Positions 10,579-22,487 are shown, counted from the stretch's first letter. The stretch is 30,283 nucleotides of DNA from Plantago elongata (GCA_036897095.1 JAYMSP010001625.1:1-30283), one strand, 5' to 3'. Made by a program: numbers and translations. The notes: generated by a model not told the origin, from the sequence alone.

Positions 10579-10779
10579 TTATATGTAGCAATGACTTCTC
10601 AAAGTCTCCTCCAAGTCGTCTTGCCCTAAACGCGCCACGATCTTGCTTCTGTTATACTTGCTACTACTAGCTTTGATGGCAGTACTACCTTGTGTTCGTC
10701 ATCTAGGCTTCTTCCACCCACCTTCCTTCCTTGGTTCCACATTATTAAATTCGTACAACCTCCTATCAACATCATCCAT
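10579..10779 (-). pseudogene. Small reading frame broken by one in-frame TGA, unidentified
   Basis: On the minus strand an ATG at 10779-10777 opens 26 codons (MDDVDRRLYEFNNVEPRKEG, then GWKKPR). One TGA follows, and then 39 more codons in the same frame (STAIKASSSKYNRSKIVARL in its middle, DDLEETLRSHCYI at the end) up to TAA. The composition is charged and coding-like, and the region is less AT-rich than its flanks. I do not recognise the family. It could be a decayed small gene, a gene with an unrecognised intron around the TGA, or chance. Confidence 0.35.
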
Positions 10780-10937
10780 GTAAGCTAACCGCGTATGTAT
10801 TTTTCATCGTCTCCATTTTTTATCTTTTCCTCATCAGACTCTTCTTTCTATACTATTATCTGCCTTTGATTTCTACATTTACGCGCTTCACTTCATCCTA
10901 ACAAACAAACTGTTTTATCACATTACATTACATGTTC

Positions 10938-10947
10938 TATATAAATA
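10938..10947 (+). promoter_or_regulatory. Candidate TATA box for the CBP60 gene
   Basis: TATATAAATA lies 375 bases upstream of the CBP60 ATG. If used, it implies a 5' leader of roughly 340 bases, possibly with an intron. No stronger TATA candidate lies nearer the ATG. Confidence 0.35.
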
Positions 10948-11312
10948 ACTAGCTACCTGCTTCATTGATGTAACATAGGTGACAAAGATTCTCTTCTGTT
11001 AGTTGTTATAAAAGAAAATCTTTTATACTTAACACCATTACAATCCTACACAAGGACACATAGGATTTGTGGTTTGTTAGTTACTTGCGTGGATTATCGA
11101 TCGACGTTTATGCTTGACTTTTGAGTCCGTTTATTAATTAAAGTTAACTTACTGAAGTTTCTCAGGGAGTTTCCTCATTTGGAGTGTGTGGGATTGTATT
11201 TAAGTATAATCACTTACCAGTTTCGAGTTACCTGCTTTAAGTAGCTGTTCATTCCACTTGAAATTGTACAACACCAAATTATTTGGTTTTTATAATTTTC
11301 TTGGATCTTTTG

Positions 11313-14300
11313 ATGGTACTGAAACGACAGACTAAGTTTGGGGGTGCGGAGAGTTCTGAGTTTCCGACCAGACGCAGACATTTAGCTCCACAGTATGTTT
11401 GCTTGTGATTGAGAATTTAACTTGTGAATGTGTTGTTGTGAGGTTTGTGAATTGTTTGATTTATTTGTTGTCCTGTTTTTGTGATTTCAGTTTGTTCAAA
11501 GGGGTGCATAATGCTCGGAGTATGCAAGATTTTGTGCCTATGCTGGAACCAATCATTCGGAAATGGGTATGATTAGTGTCTTTCTTTCAGTTTTTCGCTT
11601 GTTGATTCGACTCTAATTTATGTAGCTTAGTCCTGGTTGAAAATTTCTTGGAACTTTACTTTGTTTAACAGTTAACACTTTTTGTAGAACTTGGTGCTTT
11701 TGATCCACTAAGTATCAAATTCATTTTGTTTTTTTAATGATCTAGTATCATAATTTGACCTTGATGCTGAATAATATGAAGGCCAATTCTGTCACATAAT
11801 TTCTATGTTCTAGACTTCTAGTGGTTCGTTTCCGTTTGCTTGACGTACTCACTGTCCTGTTTATAGGTACGAGAGGCTGTTGAGAGTTCGATTGAGGGAA
11901 TGCTAAGGTAGTGTTTGTTTTCTTATCATACTATATATGTTTGCCACTGTTTTAATCATGTCACAGGATTCTGTACAGTTTTTTCAAATTGTGTGATGTT
12001 GTAAGTTTTATCTAAATGTTTAGTTTTTTATTTTTTCTTGTAGTAACTCTCATGATCGAATCGAGTGCTCTGGATCAAGGAATTTGCAGCTGCGGTTCCA
12101 CTGTGACTTGCCTCGTGTACTGTTCACAGGTCACAAGGTTCAGTCCGATGACCGATCTCCGCTCAAAATAACTTTGTGTGATTCATCCGGTAGAGTTATC
12201 ACAGCCGGTCCGTTGTCCTCCATCAGGGTCAAAATCGTTGTCCTTGATGCCGATTTTAGTCATGACCAGGACATGTGGACAAAGAAGCAGTTTGATGTAA
12301 GTGTTGTTCAGAGCAGAGAAGGGAAGAGGCCATTGGTGACTGGAGATTTGATGGTCACGTTGCAGAACGGAGTAGGTGATGTCGGTGAAGTCAGCTTCAC
12401 GGATAATTCTAGCTGGTTGAGAAGTGGCAAGTTCCGGTTGGGTGCAAGACCTAACACGGGTTCAGATGATATAAGAGAAGGAATTAGCACTTCCTTCAAA
12501 GTAAAAGATCAGCGCGGAGAATGTAAGTGTTTTTTCTTCATTTCTTTCCGTACTAGTTTCCACTTGAACACATCTCATATAGTCTTATAGAGCTTTTTGA
12601 AAGAAAGTTGGTCCTGATGTAAGCTTTTTTTGCAGCATACCAGAAACACCATCCCCCATGCTTGGATGACGAAGTATGGCGACTAGAGAAGATTGCCAAA
12701 GATGGTGCATCTCACAAACGACTCACTAAACAGGGTATAAACTGCGTTAGAGACTTCTTGAGGCTGTACAACACGAACCAGTCATCATTAAAAGATGTAA
12801 GACATCTGTGCTTTTATATAACCTGTAATTTTATTGTTGGTTTCTATGGAAACAAATCACCTTCATTTCTTAAGCATCGAATTCCCTTTACAAGAAATTT
12901 TCTTTTTTGATGAACTAATTTTACATGTTCATCTATGTATAGTTGCTCAACATTTCTAAGAAGACGTGGGAGACAGTTATTAAACACGCCAGGACATGTA
13001 CCCTAGACACCGGGAAATACCTGTACAAAGCTGCACCAGGGGTTGTTTTTTACTTCAACAACATCTACGAGGTTATTGAAGTAACAGATGACCAAGGCCT
13101 TCCTTTGGATAATTTCAGTTTATATCAGTCGGTGAGTATTTTCACCCTCTAGATAGTTCATTTTTAACTTGGTCTTGTTTGCTTGATAGACATAGGAGCG
13201 TAGCTCTGCGAATTAGAGTAGTTATGACTTATATGGATTTTCATTATTTCAAATTAACCTCTCGTAAGCTGATCTGACTTCCCTATCTTGTTTGCAGGGA
13301 ATGGTGGAACAGCTGAAACAACATGCTTATAAAAATGTAACTGACTGGGTTCCAGCCGATCCATCAATTCTTGGCTACCCGATGCGTTTGGAGAATCCAG
13401 CTAACAATCTTAACAATCCTAACTTTGGTGTCCCAGACAACTATTATCAAGAGCAAGGTAACAATCCATAAAACATCCTTTTCATGTATCGAACAATTAT
13501 GAGAATGATGTGTTTAGTGAAGTGGCGTTCACAGCTTCTTGATAGAGCCAGTAGCATGGCCTAATTAGGTTGTTTTGATGATTCATGTACCATTCTGCCC
13601 AGTTTGCTAACCCAAAATATACGTAATACTGTATGCTCATTGTGTGTAATGCCTTGTTTTTGCCGTGCTGGCTAATCTGTGCTGATAAAAAGTAAATACT
13701 GTCAAGTGTCAACTTCTATTGCATAATGATGTAAAATTTATTAGACTCTATGTAGACTTTTGCTCCCAGTGAACTTAATGATTGATGATTCCATCAAAAT
13801 CTTTGGTCTCTCTGCCGTTCAACCTTAAATTAGCCATGAAAGTTTTTATCTAAGGCTCATTATATATACTACTCATTTTGTTGATTGAAGTTAAACCTCT
13901 CGTGTTCTACCAGGTCTATTGGAAATGCAGCTGAACACTGATCGCCCATCAGTATCACCACCTTGTAACTATGAAATGGAGCAGGATACCAGTTCCTTTG
14001 AAATTGGGGTGTCTCCCAATCCACTTCAAGGATTCTTCTCAGCGTTCAAAAACAGTTTCGAGATATGCGATTCCCCTGGTGGGATCTACAATATATCCCA
14101 GCTTCTGACCGATGACATGCCAGTCACCGATGATTTTCAGGTCGGGTCATCTGTCTGGAATGCAAACAGCTTGTTTCTTGGTTCCACCAATCCTGAATTT
14201 GGAATAACATCTGCTGATACTACCATCCTTATTCCCAGGAACGGGAAGCCCAAAAAGAAGTGGTGCAAGGTTCGGGCTGTAGTCAAGTGGAGGATCATCA

Positions 14301-14359
14301 GGCGTAATGTGGCTGCTAGAAAATCTCAAGAATGCTACTACAACTATTACCTCATGTAA
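11313..14359 (+). CDS. CBP60: Calmodulin-binding protein 60 (CBP60) family transcription factor
   Basis: Eight exons join with consistent phases: 11313-11392, 11491-11566, 11867-11907, 12044-12522, 12636-12796, 12943-13131, 13298-13457 and 13914-14359. They encode about 543 residues, normal for the family. The N-terminal segment (SMQDFVPMLEPIIRKWVREA) precedes the plant-specific CBP60 core, about residues 75-340. Core blocks include EGKRPLVTGDLMVTLQNG, FTDNSSWLRSGKFRLGAR, the signature YQKHHPPCLDDEVWRLEKI and TWETVIKHARTC. CBP60 proteins bind DNA in the nucleus and act in immunity and development. The C-terminus (KKKWCKVRAVVKWRIIRR) looks like the calmodulin-binding helix of CBP60a-f, so this clade fits better than SARD1 or CBP60g. 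The exact member cannot be named. The ATG was chosen because exon 1 has no nearer in-frame start and ends in a fitting phase-2 donor. Confidence 0.9.
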
Positions 14360-14957
14360 ACTTCTTAACTTTTTTCTTTTTTTTCTTGGTCATACGCTTA
14401 AGCTAGAATAATCTAGATTGGCAAAATGTTGTGTAAAGAGTCTTGAGCTCGTGTAGACGTAGTTCTGTTGTGAGCTTAGGTCCAGTTCAGAGTATTCTAT
14501 GCTGCACGCCATTCAATCCTTTGTGACAAACGCTCTGCTCTCCTACAGTAACAAAGTGTCATGTAAGAGAGAGTGAAGAAAGGAAGTCACGGTAAAAGTG
14601 TATTGTAACTAGTGTGACATAGATTTTCTTAGTCATGATGTATGTTAAGATCCAGAACTCAGAGAAGGCTTGCTGTCGAATATAAGGTATAGCAGCTACG
14701 TATCTTTGTTAAGCTTCCTGTCTTCCTGAGGCTGGGTTGGTTTTTACATGATGTAACATGTTCTTTCATTCTGTATAATGTGTTTTGCACCAATATCAAG
14801 TCTTTGGTGTTTGTACATAGTGATTGAAATTGTAAAGCCTGCGTGAACTTGTAGGTTCATGTCTGTAGTGATTCTCTTGGTAATATCAGTCATTGTGTTT
14901 TATCCATACAATTTAGACAATTTACTCCACACTTGATATTGGTGCAATCACATGATG
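14360..14957 (+). other. 3' flank and presumed 3' UTR of CBP60
   Basis: Moderately T/G-rich sequence without open frames, typical of a plant 3' UTR. No clean AATAAA was found. It contains the 163-base foldback listed separately. Confidence 0.45.
14785..14947. repeat. 163-base foldback with 17-base perfect terminal inverted repeats
   Basis: TTGCACCAATATCAAGT at 14785-14801 is repeated as its exact reverse complement at 14931-14947. No target-site duplication is obvious. It may be a small MITE or a hairpin near the 3' end of CBP60 transcripts. Confidence 0.65.
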
Positions 14958-15585
14958 GCGAGGAGACCCTGGGGTCCATTATATTTGGTGCCATTTTATA
15001 TATTCATATAGTGAATTTTCATAAATATTTATAAGGTTTTTTAAGTCTCATAAAAACACTTCTACATTTCGAAATTTCAAAGAGACTCCTAATTCTTTAA
15101 CACATATTATCTAGATTTTATATAAATAACATGTATTTTAACTTTTTTTTCATACTTATCTAGTTTTTCATGTTATATCTTATATTGCATATTTGTGTTG
15201 AACCGTTTAATTTTTAGTATATATTGTCTAGTTTTTACAACATATAAATAATCTTATAAATATTACTTGTACATAAATAATCTTGTTTAGTTTTATTACT
15301 TGTTCATAAATTTCATTCGGTGTAATCTATATTATCTACTTTTTACATTATATTATTTAGTTCATAAGAGTTTTAACATGATATTAAATTTACACTGTTG
15401 TTTAGTTTTTACATTATATTGTCTAGTTTTTACTTGACTCGTTTTTAATGAATTCGAGTCAAAAGATCCAGAAAAAAAAACATCTAAAGTCAAGTTGCGA
15501 AAAAAGTCTATAATTATCTAGTTTTACCATTTGAAATGGACTTTCAGGATTCTGCAAAATATAGGGGTCTCTTGCAAGACGGACT
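14958..15585. repeat. AT-rich element with internal TAGTTTTTACATTATATT repeats
   Basis: The motif TCTAGTTTTTACATTATATT and variants recur at least six times between 15110 and 15440. The edges carry GAGACCCTGGGGTCCA (about 14960) and AATATAGGGGTCTCTTG (about 15557-15575), which form an imperfect inverted pair (GAGACCC at each end). It is non-coding and probably a decayed non-autonomous element. Confidence 0.45.
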
Positions 15586-16494
15586 TTTTGTTTAATTTGT
15601 TTGTTTATTATACTAATTAATTTATTTATTTTAAATTTTACGTTTCATTATTTTTTTATAAAGTTCAATTAGATTTATTGTGATTATTTATAAACGTTAA
15701 AAAATGATGAATTTTTTATTAATTCAAACAAATTATTTAGAACCCCTTTATATTTAATGTTAAATATTATAAACATCATTTCAATCTTTTATATTTATTA
15801 CAGGAAAATCTGTTTGTCACTTAAACCCTTTCTTTGATCTAAAACAAATTCATTAAGAAATTAAATTGTGCACTATAAGAAATGTTCAAACTTCAATGTG
15901 TACTAATAAACTAACAATACAAACCTTTGTACCATAATTCCACACACCACAATTTGCATTAGTGTTTTCCCCAACATAATTCAGGATCAAAACTAAGTAT
16001 ACATAAACATCACAATTCAGGATCAAAATAAATCTATATTAAAAAAGAATTTAATCGCTCCTCCAATTCTAAATAAATAAATAAAATAAAAACTTTATCA
16101 ACTTCAACGGTCAACATTACACACTTGATAAAACATAGTTGCAAATTCATAGTTGCAACTCACGTCGAGATTTTAAAGTAAAGTCGCGTCGTCCCATCGA
16201 CTCCAACAAAGGAAACCTGATTCTATTGTTGTATATGATCTGAACTTGCGTGGCCATCTACATTCCATAAACGGCTCTTGATATTGTGGCCAGAAGAAGA
16301 CTAAAAGAAGACAATAATAACACAGTGAATGTTTTGTTATGACGATTATGTTTATTACATAGGTGTATAGAAGATAGAATACGACCAAGTTTCGTATTAT
16401 ATTTTGACTCTAACTCTGACTAGTACTCGCTTGGAGTATAAAAAATGGAAGTATAGCGAAGTATAAAAATTCGTGCCACGTATTTATATTGTAC
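15586..16494. other. AT-rich intergenic DNA
   Basis: No gene is supported. On the minus strand at about 16165-16290 there is a possible further remnant of the neighbouring decayed coding fragment (SRLWNVDGHASSDHIQQ, a stop, then NQVSFVGVDGTTRLYF), too weak to list as a gene. Confidence 0.45.
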
Positions 16495-16767
16495 TTAATA
16501 TTTATCAATGTATTTATTTTCGTAAAACACTAAATCCAACACCATAGTTCTCCACCACATGCATTTCCCGTTAAGCTCATCATTACCCTCAATGCTGCTA
16601 ACATACACTTCGAAAGCTTCTAGCTCCAACACTTAAATTTCAAGTAGAATGAACTTTAACGTGGTCAAATTCGCCCCTGATTCGACGATGTAGTCATCGA
16701 CTAGAGTGAGCCGAACAGGCCCGTTAACAAATCCATTAAGGAAGCGACCACCCCCAATGGCAAGCTT
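16495..16767 (-). pseudogene. Unidentified decayed coding fragment
   Basis: Reading leftwards from 16767, one frame gives KLAIGGGRFLNGFVNGPVRL, TLVDDYIVESGANLTTLKFI, LLEI, one stop, then VLELEAFEVYVSSIEGNDEL and NGKCMWWRTMVLDLVFYEN before TAA at 16497-16495. A further stop lies just upstream (GLVGRLGPPL, stop). The composition is protein-like and denser in GC than the flanks, and the internal stops mark it as a pseudogene. I do not recognise the parent family. It lies head to head with importin alpha, 289 bases from its ATG. Confidence 0.5.
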
Positions 16768-16974
16768 CTACAATGGAGGCCCAAGTCTGCCAACAAGCCC
16801 TAATCGATTAATTCAAATTCAAATTTGAAAAGAGAGTCTCGGTAAATATCCGTTGATGATCCATCTCCCAATAAAAAAAATGTCTTCATATGATTTTAAT
16901 GATTTTACAAATTAAGCTAGAAGCAAAACCAAGCCGCCCCCAAAAACCCATCATAAAAACCCCTCCACACACAA

Positions 16975-17045
16975 TCATTTCGCCTCTCTCTTCTTCCACT
17001 CCGCTCCACTGCCTTTTTCAAATTCCGCATTCTCTCTCTAGGTTT
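16975..17045 (+). promoter_or_regulatory. Pyrimidine-rich leader (Y-patch) of importin alpha
   Basis: A CT-rich stretch (CGCCTCTCTCTTCTTCCAC and onward) lies directly upstream of the ATG at 17057, with no convincing TATA box before it. This is a usual arrangement for plant housekeeping genes. Confidence 0.4.
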
Positions 17046-17056
17046 TCTCCCAAACG

Positions 17057-20000
17057 ATGTCGTTGAGGCCCAACTCTCGCACGGAGGTCCGTCGCAACAG
17101 GTACAAGGTCGCCGTCGACGCGGATGAGGGCCGCCGTCGCAGGGAGGATAATATGGTCGAGATTCGCAAGACTCGCCGTGAGGAGAGCCTACAGAAGAAG
17201 CGACGCGAAGGCATGACTCAGTTCCCGGTTGCTGTTGAGCCTACATCTGGAGTCGATAAAAAGGTATCCAATCGATTGCTTTGCTTTTTTGATTATTAGG
17301 TTTTCTTTTTTCATTTGGTTGATGTTAGTTGCTAGGGTTTTGGTTCTGTTTGATCGGTTATGTTACGATCTGAGCTCTGTTTGTTTGTTTGATGCGAATT
17401 TGTGCATTTATTGATTGCTTTTGAGGTGTTTGGGAATTGTAAGTTGGTAACCCTACCTTTTGCTACTGCATGCGTTTTTAATGTTGGAAGTGTGTACAGC
17501 TATAACGGATTATATCTAAGCAATTGTTAGTAGTGTCATCTTAGTGTATGTGATACCAGATTGGATTTCAATAAGGTGGAGAATGTAGTTTCATTTCAGT
17601 ATGTTTGGTATCTGTATCTGAGATTTTGAATATCTAGGTGCAGCTGGAAAACCTGCCATCAATGATGGCTAGTGTCTGGACTGATGATCCTCAGAGACAA
17701 CTTGAGGCTACAACTCAATTCCGGAAATTGCTTTCCATAGGTGATGAATCTTGCCTTTTTGCTTGTTATTTTAGTTGTTAAGTTTGTTATTTGTTACTTA
17801 ATTTCCTCCGGATCCGTACAGAACGCAGCCCTCCAATTCAAGAGGTGATCCAGGCAGGTGTTGTTCCTCGATTTGTTGAGTTTCTCACGAGGGAGGATTT
17901 CCCACAGCTTCAGGTAGCTTAATTTTTTGGATTTGGTATTAATTCTGCATGCTCTTTGTTTAGCACTAGTTTCGTATGTCTGCTTAAGGCTTGCAGCATC
18001 TAATTTTCCAATCACTTATTGTAGTTCGAGGCAGCTTGGGCGCTCACCAACATTGCTTCGGGTACTTCTGAACACACAAAGGTTGTAATTGATCATGGAG
18101 CTGTGCCAATTTTTGTGAAACTTTTGGGTTCTGCAAGTGATGACGTTAGGGAACAGGTGTGTGCTACAAAAGCCTGGCTTTGTTCACTGTTTGTTCATAA
18201 ACATTGTAGATATTCATCGTGTTCTTAAATTATCCATGTGTTTATATTCTAGGCTGTGTGGGCCTTGGGGAATGTAGCTGGAGATTCTCCCAAATGCCGA
18301 GATCTTGTACTTGGCCATGGAGCTTTGGCTCCATTGTTAGCTCAGCTAAATGAGCATGCCAAATTATCTATGCTCAGAAATGCTACCTGGACTCTGTCAA
18401 ACTTTTGCAGGGGCAAGCCACAGCCGCTTTTTGAACAGGTTTGCTCCATTACTCTGGGCTCCTTGGGAAGTATGTATGATCCATGAATGCATGTTGTAAT
18501 AGGTTGCTTTAATAAAAATAGCAGAATGTGTTATTTAGTGCTATGGTGACTTCTGTTGAAAATCTTCTCAATCAACTATTTATTTATATACATTATTGTA
18601 GTCTTTTGTCGTTAAGTTCTTGGACTCTTATCTTTTTGTCTGAAAAATAGAAGAATTACATGAGAAATTATGGAGTATGTGAAAGCGCTAGTAAAACACT
18701 ACACATTGATGTGCACTGCTACCTGCCTCTAGGAAATAAAAAGAATTACATCAATATTTGGTTAACTTTTTTTCTTCTATGCTGTAGTTTCTGCGCCTTT
18801 TACTGTCAACTGCATGAGCATACTGTGGACATGACTTTGTTTACTATTAATTTTACAGACAAGGCCTGCCCTTCCAATTCTTGGGCAACTGATTCATTCT
18901 ACTGATGAAGAAGTTTTGACTGATGCATGCTGGGCACTTTCATATCTGTCAGATGGCACAAACGATAAGATTCAAGCAGTAATAGACTCTGGAGTATGTC
19001 CACGCCTAGTGGAGTTATTGATGTGAGTAACTGCAGCATGTTTATGCAGTTGTCTGATTTTACATTTAAAGATATTTGTTTCCTATCATGCCTGACAACT
19101 TAACATTCTTGTGACTCAGCCACCCATCTGCCTCAGTACTTATCCCAGCTCTTAGGACAGTTGGAAACATTGTAACTGGAGATGATACACAAACTCAGGT
19201 ACAGTTCTTTTGATGCCTTCTACTTGACTAATTCACCCACTAATCAGGATTCGATATTTCTCTTTCAACTGTAATAATAGAGCTAGGAAAAATTAAATCA
19301 CTGTTGAACTTTTAGTTGATGAAATGAAGAGTTACCACTGCTTCAAACTTACCTTGCAACATATAAATTGAGCTTATAACCTAGGAGGCATAGTTGATGT
19401 GTGGCTGACACAATTGTATTGAGGAACCACTTATAGAAAATGTGGAGCTCAGTGGAGAAACTAAAGAAATTATTTAAATTAGTGTTATATGTACAGCGGA
19501 GCACATTATAGGCAGCAAATTGCTTTCTTGGAATCCATTAGCTCTATGGTATCGAATGTCTAGCTTTTCTGCCTTGCGTTGGGTAATGAATCCTGCTCAA
19601 GTCTGCTGCAATTATATTTACTTTTCTTTGGAAATCAAACTGATGTTTACTGAACATAAAATCTGCATGGGGGAAGTTTGTAATTGATGATGAATGTAGA
19701 TTTGTTTGTTAACATTATCTGTTCCTTATACGGTTGAAGTTAGTCTTGGTTTTACCATTAAAGCAATTCAACATATTGTGGATGAATTATGATTAGAGAA
19801 GGCTGACAAAAAATTGTTGAATTTGCAGTATATCATCAACTACAGTGCTCTTCCCTGTCTTCTGAACCTCTTGAGCGGCAACCAGAAGAAGAGTATTAAG
19901 AAGGAAGCTTGCTGGACTATTTCCAACATCACTGCTGGAAATCGGGATCAAATTCAGGTAAGTTATGATTATTCATTAATAGAGCTTAATTAAAATCATA

Positions 20001-20662
20001 TATATGTGGTCTCTGTTTAAAAAATCTGATACTGTCTATAGCCAATGATCTAAAGTTTTGATTCCCTTGTACTTTTACTGCATAGGCTGTTATCGAAGCC
20101 AACATTTTTGGTCCACTGGTCCAGTTGCTGCAAAATGCCGAATTTGATGTTAAGAAGGAAGCTGCATGGGCCATATCGAATGCAACATCTGGTGGGACTC
20201 ATGAACAAATAAAGTGAGTAATAATTCTTATAAAATTTTCATTCATTTAATCTTTTCAATTGCTTCCTTCTGAGCATTATCCATTTTGACAGGTTCCTTG
20301 TCAGTCAAGGCTGTATTAAGCCTTTGTGTGATTTACTTGCTTGCCCAGACCCAAGAATAGTTACTGTATGTCTGGAGGGTCTTGAGAACATACTAAAGGT
20401 TGGGGAGGCGGAGAAGAGCTTGGGCCAGACAGGAGATGTGAATCTCTATGCACAGATGATTGATGATGCTGAAGGTCTTGAGAAAATTGAGAACCTACAG
20501 AGCCATGATAACAATGAAATTTATGAAAAGGCAGTGAAGATCCTGGAGACATATTGGTTAGAAGATGAGGTGGATGAACCAGCTCCTCCCGGAGATGCAG
20601 CACAGGGCTTCCAGTTCGGAGGAGGTAGCTCTGTCCCGGCTGGTGGATTCAGTTTCAACTGA
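17057..20662 (+). CDS. IMPA: Importin subunit alpha (nuclear import receptor)
   Basis: Ten exons with consistent phases: 17057-17263, 17638-17740, 17822-17913, 18025-18156, 18253-18438, 18859-19022, 19120-19198, 19829-19957, 20086-20213 and 20293-20662. They encode 529 residues, the normal length. Importin alpha binds classical nuclear localisation signals and is carried into the nucleus by importin beta. The N-terminus is a typical IBB domain, about residues 10-52 ([31 protein letters not shown]). The following armadillo repeats carry the NLS-binding Trp/Asn ladder: [54 protein letters not shown] and WAISNATSG. The acidic C-terminus (DEVDEPAP) and Gly/Phe-rich tail ending FSFN are as in plant IMPA proteins. 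Which paralogue it is cannot be told from the sequence alone. No missing residue or frame break was seen. Confidence 0.96.
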
Positions 20663-21416
20663 AGTGGTGGAAGAAGAGCAGCATTATACTATGAATGCAT
20701 TTGTGATGCGGACTGAAGGCTGAAGTGTTACTTTGTATCATTAGAAAATTGTTTGGTTTATTTATGGCTTGGTAATTTTGGCTCTACCAAAAGAAAACGT
20801 AGTTACCAGCTATTTATGTTATGCATCCATCCTACAGAATTCTCATGGCATTATCATACATGGATTTTTTTTGAAAAGTTTCATGTATCATTATCATTCA
20901 TTGGGATACATTATGACATGTATGTTTCTTTAGTTATACATCATGCATTAATTATTTAATTTTGGCTGTATTATATTATTTCCTCTCTTTTTTTAGAATT
21001 TTAACTGTTTCCTAATTTCCTATGCAACCCAATCTATTTGGTATTCTTAATTGTTACCCATTTTCATGTGTTCAAAGTTATCTCTTTCGGTCAGCTACAC
21101 CTGTGGAGACCAGCTGCAGCTGATCCTCTAACAAATGTATGTGTTTTCAACCCTAGGAGGGAGATAAAATCTTGCAAACTTTACTTTACCAAGTTTGATC
21201 ATCCATGTGTTTTCAACGGCTCAATCCAATTAAAAAGGTCTTATTACAATAATACTTATTGGACAATAAAGTGCAATTTAGTGGGTAAGACGCTCCAACT
21301 ACAATTTAACCTTTTCAACGAAGAAGAAAAAAACACTTCTTTGCCATATATTATTATTCTTCTGAGATGACAAGAGGCTAAGCACTACTACACCACCAAG
21401 AATGGTGACATATGTA
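20663..21416. other. 3' flank of importin alpha and intergenic DNA
   Basis: Presumed 3' UTR (to about 20950), then AT-rich sequence. ATGTGTTTTCAAC occurs twice (about 21138 and 21206) and CAGCTGCAGCTG is a short palindrome at about 21112. No gene is supported. Confidence 0.5.
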
Positions 21417-21440
21417 CTAGGGCTAGGGCTAGGGCTAGGG
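21417..21440. repeat. Short CTAGGG tandem repeat
   Basis: Four perfect CTAGGG units followed by TTAA. It resembles the plant telomere repeat (TTTAGGG) but has a different unit and is only 24 bases long. Confidence 0.9.
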
Positions 21441-21963
21441 TTAATTTTATTTTCTTCTCAATTTCTAAAAATTAAAATCACAGTTATTATCATCACAATT
21501 TATTGTGGTTAGATTTTATCTAATTGAAGAAAGAGAGGGAAAATAAAAAGTTAAAAGAGAGAATGAGGGGTGTACTTGGTGCGAGTTTATACAATGATGG
21601 TGTAATCGAATTTCAATAGCTGGTGGACCGTTGAATTTTGAATAAGTAGGAATGTGGTTCTATTACAAAAAGGGGGGAAATGGTAATTTATGTGAGATAA
21701 TTAAGATGACATTGTTTTTTACAATTTTAATAGATTAAATCTATTATCAATATTTTAGAAACTTAGAATTCTTATATCCAAGAATACCCCATAACATATC
21801 ATATTTATATATAAATTGCATTCTTGTTGCATTTTTGTATTATTTAATAATTTTATCACTGAGATTGTGTGATAATTTGAATGTATAAATATACAAAATT
21901 TTAGTAACAATAATGAACTAACGCAATTTGTAGTTGTAATAATCCCTTGCTCTTGGAATGAGA

Positions 21964-22487
21964 GGGTTACTAAGTTAATGATTGTTTGGATTAGAATTGT
22001 AATTGATTTCATTTTAAGTTAGTTGAATTGATGAATAGTAATTAAATTGTAATTGATTTGTTAAATTTGTGTTCGGTATATAATTGAAATTGTATAGAGT
22101 TTTATAGGTTGATAATTGAGGGGCTGATTGGAGTAGCATCCAAAATGCCCATTTGAATGCTATTTGGAGATTTTGTGTTTGTTATGGCATTTAAATGCCG
22201 AAGATCGAAATGGCTCTACAGTAGCAACATTTTTCTTTACCTATATAACAAACCTATAATACCTATCTAATTACAATTCTATACCAAACACAATTTTAAC
22301 ATCCAACTACAATTCCGATCACTATTCAGACATTTAAATCGGAGCATTTAAGTCGCATGTCAATCAGCCCCTGAATGAGAATTGAATTGTGATTGAATTA
22401 AGTGAAAATTGAATTGTGATTGAATTTTGTTTTGATAAATTTATTAGTCAATTGTAACGGGTTATCCAAACACAAACATAATAACCC
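21964..22487. mobile_element. Outer MITE with imperfect terminal inverted repeats
   Basis: The left end, GGGTTACTAAGTTAATGATT, continues GTTTGGATTAGAATTGTAAT. It aligns with the reverse complement of the right end, GGGTTATTATGTTTGTGTTT, which continues GGATAACCCGTTACAATTGA. The inner flanks are rich in ATTGAATTGTGATTGAATT repeats. It is interrupted by the smaller element at 22120-22371, so the original length was about 270 bases. There is no coding content. Confidence 0.55.
22120..22371. mobile_element. 252-base MITE inserted in another element
   Basis: The ends are GGGGCTGATTG (22120-22130) and CAATCAGCCCC (22361-22371), perfect inverted repeats of 11 bases. Further inverted similarity (CATTTGAATGC, GCATTTAAGT) lies inside. 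A three-base TGA flanks each side as the apparent target-site duplication. The G-rich terminus and 3-base duplication resemble PIF/Harbinger (Tourist-like) elements, although those usually duplicate TTA or TAA. Confidence 0.7.

Noticed and set aside
12308..12499. A 63-codon antisense frame inside CBP60 exon 4
   Set aside because: Shadow of the sense exon with no independent support.
20361..20603. An 80-codon antisense frame over the last importin alpha exon
   Set aside because: It is a shadow of the well-supported sense exon.
21417..21440. True telomere or subtelomere
   Set aside because: Only four units of a non-canonical CTAGGG repeat, with genes on both sides.
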